Origin: Mycolicibacterium senegalense
GTDB taxonomy: Bacteria; Actinomycetota; Actinomycetes; Mycobacteriales; Mycobacteriaceae
Length of the DNA stretch: 64,000 bases
NCBI RefSeq assembly: GCF_019645875.1
Contig: NZ_CP081000.1
Span: 4,402,001 to 4,466,000 of the forward strand
Reading direction: 5' to 3'
The position numbers were made by a program, and so were the translations under genes. Below the pieces are notes generated by a model. The model was not told where the DNA came from. It saw only the letters and a program-made list of their open reading frames with translations, and did not search any database. Below, piece after piece: positions 39,987-47,300 of this stretch (position 1 is its first letter; every line of letters starts with the position of its first letter).

Positions 39987-39992
39987 TACCGT
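39987..39992 (+). promoter_or_regulatory. Leaderless-type -10 of the XRE gene
   Basis: TACCGT ends 6 bp before GTG 39999 and abuts the second palindrome. Confidence 0.4.
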
Positions 39993-39998
39993 GGTGTC

Positions 39999-40286
39999 GT
40001 GGTCCGCACCCCGCTCACCCCCGCCCAGATCGCCGCCGGCCGTCGGCTCGGCGAGACCCTGCGCGTCGCCCGGGGGGACCGTTCGCTCGACGAGGTGGCC
40101 GCACGCGCCGGCATCTCTCCAGAGACGCTGCGCAAGATAGAGACCGGTCGGTTGCCGTCCCCGGCGTTCGGCACAGTCGTCGGGCTGAGCACCGCCCTGG
40201 ACATCCCCCTGCAGACGCTGGCCGACGTGTGGCGGGACGCCGCCGCAGCAGAGGCCGCCATACGCGAGACCGCCGGTACCGCGTAA
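39999..40286 (+). CDS. Small XRE family helix-turn-helix regulator
   Basis: 95 residues, almost all a single HTH_3 domain: RRLGETLRVARG, then SLDEVAARAGISPETLRKIETGR (about residues 29-51) as helices 2-3, and VVGLSTALDIPLQTLADVW as helices 4-5. No separate ligand domain is present, so its output must depend on dimerisation, level or a partner. The twin GGTAT/ATACC palindromes in the shared promoter are the obvious operators, which implies control of itself and of map. It is followed 43 bp later by an SDR gene with its own ribosome binding site. Confidence 0.88.
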   Translation: MVRTPLTPAQIAAGRRLGETLRVARGDRSLDEVAARAGISPETLRKIETGRLPSPAFGTVVGLSTALDIPLQTLADVWRDAAAAEAAIRETAGTA

Positions 40287-40329
40287 CCTCGTAACTCAAC
40301 ACGTGTCGGACTACACGAGGGAGTGTTCC

Positions 40330-41154
40330 ATGGAGGGCTTCGCCGGAAAGGTCGCCGTTGTCACCGGCGCCGGATCGGGCATCGGGCAGGCACTGGCCAT
40401 CGAGCTGGGACGTTCGGGCGCCAAACTGGCGATCTGCGACGTCGACACCGAAGGCCTGGCGGTCACCGAAGAACGCCTCAAGGCGATCGGCGCCGAGGTC
40501 AAAACCGACCGGCTCGACGTCACCGAGCGCGAGGCGTTCCTGCTCTACGCCGACGCGGTCAAGGAACACTTCGGCAAGGTCAACCAGATCTACAACAATG
40601 CCGGCATCGCGTACACCGGTGACGTGGAAGTCAGCCAGTTCAAGGACATCGAACGGGTGATGGATGTCGACTTCTGGGGAGTCGTCAACGGCACCAAGGC
40701 ATTCCTGCCGCACCTGATCGAATCCGGCGACGGGCACATCGTCAACGTCTCCAGCCTCTTCGGCATCTTCTCGGTGCCCGGCCAGGCCGCCTACAACTCG
40801 GCCAAGTTCGCCGTCCGCGGCTTCACCGAGGCCCTGCGCCAGGAGATGGCCCTGGCCAAGCACCCGGTCAAGGTGACGTGTGTGCACCCGGGCGGCATCA
40901 AGACCGCCATCGCGCGCAATGCCACCGCCGCCGAGGGCCTGGACCAGAAGGCGCTCGCCGAGACCTTCGACCGCAAGCTCGCCAACACCACCCCGCGGCG
41001 CGCCGCCAAGATCATCCTCGAGGCCGTGCGGAAGGACAGGGCCCGCGTGCTGGTCGGCCCCGACGCCAAGATCCTGGACGTCATCGTCCGCATCACCGGC
41101 TCGGGCTACCAGAAGCTGTTCGCCTCCGCGATGGGACGCATGATCCCACGCTGA
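40330..41154 (+). CDS. SDR family oxidoreductase (Rv1245c-like)
   Basis: 274 residues. TGAGSGIG cofactor loop, YNNAGIAY, serine in NVSSLFG and YNSAKFA catalytic pair; HPGGIKT follows. The C-terminal extension (ARVLVGPDAKILD) is typical of the mycobacterial Rv1245c-type SDRs that act on lipids or ketones of unknown identity. ATG 40330 is selected because GGGAG precedes it by about 7 bp and because the protein begins directly with MEGFAGKVAVVTG. An in-frame GTG at 40303 is less likely. It converges with lpqZ at 18 bp. Confidence 0.9.
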   Translation: MEGFAGKVAVVTGAGSGIGQALAIELGRSGAKLAICDVDTEGLAVTEERLKAIGAEVKTDRLDVTEREAFLLYADAVKEHFGKVNQIYNNAGIAYTGDVEVSQFKDIERVMDVDFWGVVNGTKAFLPHLIESGDGHIVNVSSLFGIFSVPGQAAYNSAKFAVRGFTEALRQEMALAKHPVKVTCVHPGGIKTAIARNATAAEGLDQKALAETFDRKLANTTPRRAAKIILEAVRKDRARVLVGPDAKILDVIVRITGSGYQKLFASAMGRMIPR

Positions 41155-41172
41155 CGCCGGCGCGCCGAGGGT

Positions 41173-42015
41173 CTAGTGCCCCAGCGGATTGGCCGCAAGG
41201 AACGCGTCGGCCACCGCACCGGGATCTTTACCCTCGGCGACCTGCCTGCGCATATCGGCCAGCGACCCCGTGTCGAGGACGCCCGCGATCTCGTTGAGCG
41301 CCAGGATCTGCCGCTCGTTGAGCGTGTTGCGGCGGTACAGCGGCACCACGTTCTCGCCCCGGATCAGCGACGTCTTGTCGGCCAGCACGGTCAGATCCGA
41401 CGGGATGGCCGGATCCGCCGTCGTCGACCAGGCCGCATTGATCTTGCCCGCGCGCAGTGCCGCGAACAGGCTCTCGTCATCCGGGAACACCAGCGCCTTC
41501 GGCAGCGTGCAGGAACCCACCACCGTGGCGATCCTGGCGCCGGCCACCGCACCCGGACGGGCCTTCGCGCAGTTGCGGCGCAGCGCGCTCAGATCGGTCC
41601 CGCCCCAGGCGCTGGCCGTGGGCTCGGTGACGACGAGGGCGGGCTTGTCCTGCGCGGACATGGTGTAGTCACCGGCGGCGACGCCTTCCGGCAGCGCCGA
41701 GACCAGATCCCGGTACACCTGCTCGTCAGCTCGTGCCGTGGCGCCCGGATCCAACGCTGTCAGGAACCGGCCGGTGAACCCGGGCTGCACCGTCACCGAT
41801 CCAGAATCCAGCACGCCCGGGACGCCGTCGGTCTCGGTGACCACAGCCGGGGTGCCGTAATAGCGCAGCGCCGCTGCATATAGATGGCCGAGCAGCACCG
41901 ACTCGGGCGCCGGTCCGGCTCCGACCGCGAGTGCGGGCGGGCCCGACCGGCCGCCGCAGCCGGCCGATACCAGTGCGACCAGCACCAGCAGTGCCAACGC
42001 CAGGATGCGGCGCAT
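41173..42015 (-). CDS. lpqZ: Substrate-binding lipoprotein LpqZ (OpuAC-like)
   Basis: 280 residues. The signal peptide ends VSAGC, so C20 is the lipid site. The mature part resembles the glycine betaine/choline-binding OpuAC fold, with KALVFPDDESLFAAL and GKINAAWSTTADPAI near the C-terminal lobe and YRRNTLNERQILALNEIAG near the end. No permease or ATPase of that system is adjacent, so the partner must be encoded elsewhere. It matches Rv1244 (LpqZ). The gene is 8 bp downstream of the malic enzyme gene and is likely expressed from its promoter. Confidence 0.87.
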   Translation of the reverse strand: MRRILALALLVLVALVSAGCGGRSGPPALAVGAGPAPESVLLGHLYAAALRYYGTPAVVTETDGVPGVLDSGSVTVQPGFTGRFLTALDPGATARADEQVYRDLVSALPEGVAAGDYTMSAQDKPALVVTEPTASAWGGTDLSALRRNCAKARPGAVAGARIATVVGSCTLPKALVFPDDESLFAALRAGKINAAWSTTADPAIPSDLTVLADKTSLIRGENVVPLYRRNTLNERQILALNEIAGVLDTGSLADMRRQVAEGKDPGAVADAFLAANPLGH

Positions 42016-42023
42016 TCGTGAAC

Positions 42024-43235
42024 TCAGGATTCTGCGGGGTCTACCGCTGCTGCGACGGCGGCCGCCACCGCGGGGCCGACGCGCGGGTCCAGCGCGCTGG
42101 GCACGATGTGGTCGACGGCCAGGTCGTCGCCGACGACCGAGAAGATCGCCTCGGCTGCGGCGACCTTCATCTTCTCGGTGATCCGGCGCGCACCGGCGTC
42201 CAGCGCCCCGCGGAACACCCCGGGGAAGGCCAGCACGTTGTTGATCTGGTTGGGGAAATCGCTGCGCCCGGTCGCCACCACCGCGGCGTACTTGCGGGCC
42301 GCGTCCGGGTGGATCTCGGGATCCGGGTTGGACAGCGCGAAGACGATGGAGTTGGGCGCCATCGTCGCGATCAACTCCTCGGGCACCACACCGGCGGACA
42401 CCCCGAGGAACACATCAGCGCCCTGCAGCGCCTCGGCCACCCCACCGGTGAGCTTGCGCGGGTTGGTCCGCCCGGCCAGCTCGGCCTTGAACGAATTGAG
42501 GTTGTCGCGGCCCGCGTGCACGATGCCCTGGGAATCGAGCACCACCACATCGGTGATGCCCTTGTTCAGCAAGATGTTGGCACAGGCCACCCCGGCCGCA
42601 CCGGCACCCGAGATGACCACCTTCAACGAATGAATGTCACGGTCGAGGACCTTGGTCGCGCCCAGCAGCGCGGCCAGCACCACAATCGCCGTACCGTGCT
42701 GATCGTCATGCATGACCGGGCAATCCAACGCCTCGATCACCCGACGCTCGATCTCAAAACACCGCGGCGCCGAAATGTCCTCCAGATTCACCGCCCCGAA
42801 CGTCGGACGCAACCGGATCAACGTCTCCACGATCTCATCAGGATCCTTGGTGTCGAGCACGATCGGAATCGAATTGAGCCCGCCGAAAGACTTGAACAGC
42901 GCGCTCTTGCCCTCCATCACCGGCAACGACGCCGCCGGCCCGATATCGCCGAGACCCAGCACCGCAGTACCGTCACTGACCACCGCCACCAACCGATTGG
43001 CCCACGTGTACTTGGCCGCCAACGTGTGATCCGTGGCAATCGCCCGACTGACCTGAGCCACCCCCGGCGTATACGCAATCGACAGCGCACGCTGAGTATC
43101 CAGCGGCTCCTTCAACTCCACCGAGAGCTTTCCACCCTCATGCGCATCGAAGATCTCGGCATCTTCGATCACAACTTGCGGGGTGCGCTCCGCTGACGAG
43201 CGCTCGGACGAGGAGGCGACTGTACTTTCCGACAC
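42024..43235 (-). CDS. Malic enzyme (malate oxidoreductase, decarboxylating)
   Basis: 403 residues, the short bacterial form without a phosphotransacetylase tail. Seen are SIAYTPGVAQVS (active-site Tyr), LGLGDIGPAASLPVMEGK, the EDISAPRCF metal block, MHDDQHGTAIVV, and the cofactor loop GAGAAGVACA. It converts malate to pyruvate and CO2 with reduction of NAD or NADP; the choice of cofactor is not clear from sequence. GTG 43235 follows TACCCT (43247-43242) by 6 bp and so is probably leaderless. It gives a link between the TCA cycle and pyruvate beside kgd. Confidence 0.9.
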   Translation of the reverse strand: MSESTVASSSERSSAERTPQVVIEDAEIFDAHEGGKLSVELKEPLDTQRALSIAYTPGVAQVSRAIATDHTLAAKYTWANRLVAVVSDGTAVLGLGDIGPAASLPVMEGKSALFKSFGGLNSIPIVLDTKDPDEIVETLIRLRPTFGAVNLEDISAPRCFEIERRVIEALDCPVMHDDQHGTAIVVLAALLGATKVLDRDIHSLKVVISGAGAAGVACANILLNKGITDVVVLDSQGIVHAGRDNLNSFKAELAGRTNPRKLTGGVAEALQGADVFLGVSAGVVPEELIATMAPNSIVFALSNPDPEIHPDAARKYAAVVATGRSDFPNQINNVLAFPGVFRGALDAGARRITEKMKVAAAEAIFSVVGDDLAVDHIVPSALDPRVGPAVAAAVAAAVDPAES

Positions 43236-43241
43236 GGCGCA

Positions 43242-43247
43242 AGGGTA
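43242..43247 (-). promoter_or_regulatory. Leaderless-type -10 of the malic enzyme gene
   Basis: TACCCT on the minus strand ends 6 bp before the GTG at 43235. Confidence 0.4.
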
Positions 43248-43292
43248 CTTCAATGCCAATTCTCACAGGGTCCGGATCCCCGCTGGTGAGCC

Positions 43293-43319
43293 TTACTTAA
43301 TAGTAACTACGCGTAGCAT
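43293..43319 (+). promoter_or_regulatory. Paired dyads and -10 in the corA promoter
   Basis: TTACT-TAAT-AGTAA (43293-43306) is immediately followed by the palindrome CTACGCGTAG (43307-43316), and TAGCAT (43314-43319) is a good -10. GGAAGG at 43356-43361 is the corA ribosome binding site. These dyads would be in position to bind a regulator across the -35/-10 region. Confidence 0.45.
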
Positions 43320-43368
43320 TCGTTGTGCTGATCTGGTTGGGAACACACCGCGCAGGAAGGTCGCAGTC

Positions 43369-44472
43369 ATGCCCTCGTTCCGCGCCCTGCCACCGGCCCT
43401 GCGGGCCACCGCGAAGGCTCGTTCCGCAGAGCCCGACGCCAAGTCGATCCACGTTCCGGTGGCTCGGGCCATGGTCGATTGCGGCGTCTACAGCGGTGGC
43501 GACCGCTTGCCCGGCAAATACACCCACGCCGCGGCGCTGAACAAAGTCCGCGAACTTCAGGCCGCCGGTGAGAAGGCATTCGTCTGGATCGGCCTGCACG
43601 AGCCCGACGAGTTCCAAATGCAGTCGGTGGCAGATGTTTTCGGCCTACACGAGCTGGCAGTCGAGGATGCCGTGCATGCCCACCAGCGCCCCAAACTGGA
43701 GCGCTACGACAAGACCCTGTTCCTGGTGCTCAAGACGGTCACCTACGTCGAGCACGAGTCCGTGGCGCTGGCTCGCGAGATCGTCGAGACCGGCGAGATC
43801 ATGATCTTCGTCGGACCGGACTTCGTGGTCACCGTCCGCCACGGCGAGCACGGCGGCCTGGCCGGGGTACGGAAACGCCTCGAATCCTCGCCTGCCATCC
43901 TCAAACTCGGACCGTTCGCCGTGATGCACGCGATCGCCGACCATGTCGTGGACAGCTACCTCGACGTCACCGATCTGATGGAAACCGACATCGACACGAT
44001 GGAGGAGGACATCTTCTCCCCCCGCACGCGCACCAACATCGAAAGCATCTACCTGCTCAAGCGCGAGGTCGTCGAAATGCGGCGGGCGGTGGCGCCGTTG
44101 ACACTCGCCCTGGCCCGGTTGCTGACCGACCACAACGACCTGATCTCGGTCGAGGTACGCCGCTACATGCGCGACGTGCACGACCACAACGTGCAAGCCT
44201 CAGACCGGATCGCCAGCTACGACGAAATGCTCAGCTCGCTGGTGCAGGCCGCGCTGGGCAAAGTCGCCATGCAGCAGAACGTGGACATGCGCAAGATCTC
44301 GGCGTGGGTGGCCATCGCCGCCGTGCCGACCGCGATGGCCGGCATCTACGGGATGAACTTCGAGCACATGCCCGAATTGCAGTGGACCTGGGGCTATCCC
44401 GCCGTGCTGTTGCTGATGGCCACCATCTGCCTGGTGCTGCACCGCACCTTCCGGCACAACGACTGGCTCTAG
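43369..44472 (+). CDS. corA: CorA family magnesium/cobalt channel (Rv1239c-like)
   Basis: 367 residues, equal to the family norm. A large N-terminal cytoplasmic domain (about 1-290) ends in the long stalk helix, followed by two membrane helices. The YGMNFEHMPEL loop between them contains the GMN selectivity signature, and the protein ends with the basic FRHNDWL. It imports Mg2+ (or Co2+/Ni2+) down the membrane potential. ATG 43369 is chosen by the GGAAGG ribosome binding site about 8 bp upstream. As in M. tuberculosis, it lies beside the sug operon on the opposite strand, but here a SUFU gene intervenes. Confidence 0.95.
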   Translation: MPSFRALPPALRATAKARSAEPDAKSIHVPVARAMVDCGVYSGGDRLPGKYTHAAALNKVRELQAAGEKAFVWIGLHEPDEFQMQSVADVFGLHELAVEDAVHAHQRPKLERYDKTLFLVLKTVTYVEHESVALAREIVETGEIMIFVGPDFVVTVRHGEHGGLAGVRKRLESSPAILKLGPFAVMHAIADHVVDSYLDVTDLMETDIDTMEEDIFSPRTRTNIESIYLLKREVVEMRRAVAPLTLALARLLTDHNDLISVEVRRYMRDVHDHNVQASDRIASYDEMLSSLVQAALGKVAMQQNVDMRKISAWVAIAAVPTAMAGIYGMNFEHMPELQWTWGYPAVLLLMATICLVLHRTFRHNDWL

Positions 44473-44479
44473 CCCTTTC

Positions 44480-45091
44480 TCATCTTGGATTGGCGGCTCG
44501 CCGCCGTGGATCCATCACGTCCACCCCGTCGGTCTGCCACGCCTCACGCATCGCGTCGGCCCCCTTGAGCCGCACCCAGGCCGCCTCGGTGGCGGTGATC
44601 GCAGTGGCCGACAGCACCGACACCGCGGACAACGGATCGGGCAGCTCGATCTGACCAATGTCGCTGGGACCCAACAGGAATGCGCTGAACGGTGCGGAAT
44701 CGAACAGCGGCGTCTCCAGATCGATGAGCGCGTCGGCCTCCAGCACCAGGCCCTCCACCGCCGGCGCGGCGGCCAGCACGGCCAGCGACCGGGCCAGCCC
44801 AGTCGGGGTCGGCCCCCGCAGCGAGAGCACCACCTCGGCCCGGGGGCCGTGGATCGGGTCGGATACCAGCTCGGTCGGATCGAACATCGGGTGACGCGAA
44901 CAGCCCAGCGTCACATAGTGATACAGCTCCTGTCCGGCACCACCGGCAGCCAGGTCCGGACCGAACCGGAGCACATCGATGCGCTCGGTGCCCAGAAAGG
45001 TGACGCTGGCGCTGACCGGTTCCGCGGTGATGCCGGCCGCGCCGAAATGCTCGCCCACGTGGGCGCGAACGGCAGCCAGGACGTCGATCAC
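44480..45091 (-). CDS. SUFU (suppressor of fused) domain protein
   Basis: 203 residues. The block YHYVTLGCSRHPMFDP and the region RAEVVLSLRGP match the bacterial SUFU/immunity-like fold, with a C-terminal strand set ending VSVLSATAITATEAAW. No signal peptide. GTG 45091 overlaps the sugC stop by 4 bp (GTGA), so the ribosome can pass directly from sugC. The M. tuberculosis sug operon ends with sugC, as I remember it, so this gene seems to be an added last cistron. Many bacterial SUFU proteins are of unknown role; some act as antitoxin-like immunity factors. Confidence 0.72.
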   Translation of the reverse strand: MIDVLAAVRAHVGEHFGAAGITAEPVSASVTFLGTERIDVLRFGPDLAAGGAGQELYHYVTLGCSRHPMFDPTELVSDPIHGPRAEVVLSLRGPTPTGLARSLAVLAAAPAVEGLVLEADALIDLETPLFDSAPFSAFLLGPSDIGQIELPDPLSAVSVLSATAITATEAAWVRLKGADAMREAWQTDGVDVMDPRRRAANPR

Positions 45092-46353
45092 TCTGCTGTC
45101 GGTTCTTCGGCTGAATCGGTCTCTTCGGTTTCGGGCTCGGCGGCCTCTTCGGCCGCGGCGGGCTCCTCGGCGGCAGGTTCGGTGCGGGTCAGATTCGCCC
45201 CCGTCTCCGCGTCGAAGATCACCAGTTTCGACGTGTCGAACGCCAGTTGGATCTGCTGGCCGGCCGTCACCGTGGATTCCGCCGACACCCGGGCCACGAA
45301 TTCGTTGACACCGGTACCGGAATCGGCGGCCAACTCGGCGAGCTGCGCCGCTTCGGCGCCGGCACCCTCGATGGTGAAATGCACGTACTTGTCCGCACCC
45401 AGCGACTCGACGATGTCGGCGCGTACCGGAAAGCTCAACGCCCGGATGCGGGCATACCCGTCGAGCAGTGCGGCATCTTCCAGTTGCTCGGGCCGGATAC
45501 CGACGATGATGTTGTCCGGCTTGGGTTGACGCGCCAACAGATCATGCACCTGCTGGGTCAGCGTGACATCGCCGAACGGCAACCGCACCCCGACATCGGT
45601 GAACGTCGCCGGGAAGAAGTTCATCGCCGGTGAGCCGATGAAGCCGGCCACGAACAGGTTCGCCGGGTTGTTGTACAGCTCGTCGGGCGTGCCGATCTGC
45701 TGGATCTCGCCCGCCAGCAACACCACAACCCGATCGCCCAGCGTCATCGCCTCGGTCTGATCATGTGTCACGTAGACCGTGGTGGTGCCCAGCCGGCTCT
45801 GCAACCGCGCGATCTCGGCGCGCATCTGCACGCGCAGCTTGGCGTCCAAGTTGGAGAGCGGCTCATCCATCAGGAATGCCTTGGGGCGCCGCACGATTGC
45901 CCGGCCCATCGCCACCCGCTGACGCTGGCCGCCCGACAGTTGGGCCGGTTTGCGGTCGAGCAGTTCGGTCAGGTCGAGGATCTTGGCCGTCTCCTCGACT
46001 TTCGCCGCGATCTCGTCTTTCTTGAGCTTGGCCAGGGTGAGCGGGAACGCGATGTTCTGGCGCACCGTCATGTGCGGGTAGAGCGCGTAGGACTGGAACA
46101 CCATCGCGATATCGCGGTCCTTGGGCGCCTTCTCGTTGACCCGCTCCCCGCCGATGCGCAGCTCGCCTGACGAGATGTCCTCAAGTCCGGCAATCATGTT
46201 CAGCGTCGTCGACTTACCGCATCCCGACGGTCCCACCAGAATGATGAACTCGCCGTCGGCGATGGTCATCGAGAACTCTTTGACGGCAGCCCTGGTGCCG
46301 CCCGCACCGTCGGGGTAACTCTTGGTGACCCGGTCCAACACGATTTCGGCCAT
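45088..46353 (-). CDS. sugC: Trehalose ABC importer ATPase SugC
   Basis: 421 residues. Walker A GPSGCGKST (41-49), Q-loop MVFQSYAL, signature LSGGQ (139-143), Walker B LMDEP (161-165), and YVTHDQTEA with the switch His. A MalK-type regulatory domain with a TOBE/OB fold follows (about 240-375). The last 30 residues form a Glu/Ala/Pro tail (AEEPAAAEEAAEPETEET) longer than in M. tuberculosis SugC (about 393 residues). The protein powers LpqY-SugAB-mediated recycling of trehalose released during mycolic acid transfer. It lies 4 bp after sugB and overlaps the SUFU gene by 4 bp. Confidence 0.96.
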   Translation of the reverse strand: MAEIVLDRVTKSYPDGAGGTRAAVKEFSMTIADGEFIILVGPSGCGKSTTLNMIAGLEDISSGELRIGGERVNEKAPKDRDIAMVFQSYALYPHMTVRQNIAFPLTLAKLKKDEIAAKVEETAKILDLTELLDRKPAQLSGGQRQRVAMGRAIVRRPKAFLMDEPLSNLDAKLRVQMRAEIARLQSRLGTTTVYVTHDQTEAMTLGDRVVVLLAGEIQQIGTPDELYNNPANLFVAGFIGSPAMNFFPATFTDVGVRLPFGDVTLTQQVHDLLARQPKPDNIIVGIRPEQLEDAALLDGYARIRALSFPVRADIVESLGADKYVHFTIEGAGAEAAQLAELAADSGTGVNEFVARVSAESTVTAGQQIQLAFDTSKLVIFDAETGANLTRTEPAAEEPAAAEEAAEPETEETDSAEEPTAE

Positions 46354-46357
46354 CCAA

Positions 46358-47194
46358 TTACCCCTTTACCGCACCGGATGTCAGGCCAGCGACGATGCGC
46401 CGCTGGAAGATGAGAACAAAGATAATGATCGGGATGGTGATGACCATCGCCCCTGCCGCGATCGACCCCGTGGGCTCCTCGAATTGCGAACTGCCGGTGA
46501 AGTTCGCGATCGCCACCGGGGCCGTGATCGCCCGCTCAGTGGCGGTCAGCGACAGCGCCAGCAGCAGGTCGTTCCACGCGAAGATGAAGACCAGGATGGC
46601 CGCGGTGACGATGCCCGGAGCCGCCAGCGGAGCGATCACCTTGCGGAAAGCCTGGGCCGGCGTGGCGCCGTCCATCTTGGCGGCCTTCTCCAGGTCCCAC
46701 GGGATTTCCCGGAAGAACGCCGACAGCGTATAGATCGCCAACGGCAGGGCGAAGGTGATGTAGGGGATGATCAGCCCGGGCCACGTGTCGAACAGCCCGA
46801 TGCTGCGCCACAGGTTGAAGATCGGGGTCACCAGCGAGATCTGCGGGAACATCGCGATCAGCAGCGCCACGCCCACCAACAGTTTCTTGCCCGGGAAATC
46901 CAGGCGGGCCACCGCGTAGGCAGCCATACCGCCGATCACCACGGCGATCACCGTGGTGATCAGGCCGATGCCGATCGAGTTGACCAGCGCCGAGGTGAAG
47001 ATGTTTCCGCTGAAGATGCCCTTGTAGTTGTCGAACGTGATCTCGGCCGGAATCAGCTTGCCGTCCTTGACGCTCGACGTCGGCTTCAACGACAACGACA
47101 GGATCCACAACACGGGGATCAACGCATACAGCACCACCAAGATGTTCACGACCGTCCACCCGGTCGCGCGGCGCGCGCCCACCCGCTCGCTCAT
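46358..47194 (-). CDS. sugB: Trehalose ABC importer permease SugB
   Basis: 278 residues with six membrane helices of the MalG type. The EAA motif that docks to the ATPase is in EKAAKMDGATPAQAFRKVIAPLAAP near residue 175. It pairs with SugA to form the channel for trehalose. ATG 47194 (MSERVGARRA) is the last of four ATGAGC start-like sites generated by the 32-bp tandem repeat upstream, and overlaps the final mini-ORF stop by 4 bp. Without the repeats this ATG would sit directly on the sugA stop. Confidence 0.95.
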   Translation of the reverse strand: MSERVGARRATGWTVVNILVVLYALIPVLWILSLSLKPTSSVKDGKLIPAEITFDNYKGIFSGNIFTSALVNSIGIGLITTVIAVVIGGMAAYAVARLDFPGKKLLVGVALLIAMFPQISLVTPIFNLWRSIGLFDTWPGLIIPYITFALPLAIYTLSAFFREIPWDLEKAAKMDGATPAQAFRKVIAPLAAPGIVTAAILVFIFAWNDLLLALSLTATERAITAPVAIANFTGSSQFEEPTGSIAAGAMVITIPIIIFVLIFQRRIVAGLTSGAVKG

Positions 47195-47300
47195 CGGTGC
47201 CCCTCGCTCTTCGCGCAAGCGCTCATCGGTGCCCCTCGCTCTTCGCGCAAGCGCTCATCGGTGCCCCTCGCTCTTCGCGCAAGCGCTCATCGGTGCCCCT
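47188..47300 (-). repeat. 32-bp tandem repeat in the sugA-sugB junction
   Basis: Three perfect 32-bp copies begin (plus strand) at 47190, 47222 and 47254, and a partial copy of 15 bp begins at 47286. Each copy reads CTCATCGGTGCCCCTCGCTC followed by TTCGCGCAAGCG. On the coding strand each holds a GAGGGG ribosome-binding sequence 5 bp before ATGAGCG. The unit length is not a multiple of three, yet every unit contains its own stop and start. Confidence 0.97.
47191..47290 (-). other. Relay of three identical 11-codon mini-ORFs linking sugA to sugB
   Basis: Mini-ORFs at 47255-47290, 47223-47258 and 47191-47226 each encode MSACAKSEGHR. Each ATG overlaps the preceding stop in ATGA: the first overlaps the sugA stop (47287-47289), and the last stop overlaps the sugB ATG at 47194. 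Each has its own GAGGGG sequence. The reading is direct from sequence; whether the peptides matter, or only the coupling, is unknown. Confidence 0.6.

Noticed and set aside
47188..47300. CRISPR-like array
   Set aside because: The 32-bp units are directly adjacent, with no spacers, and no cas genes are present; the unit is a coding-junction duplication.
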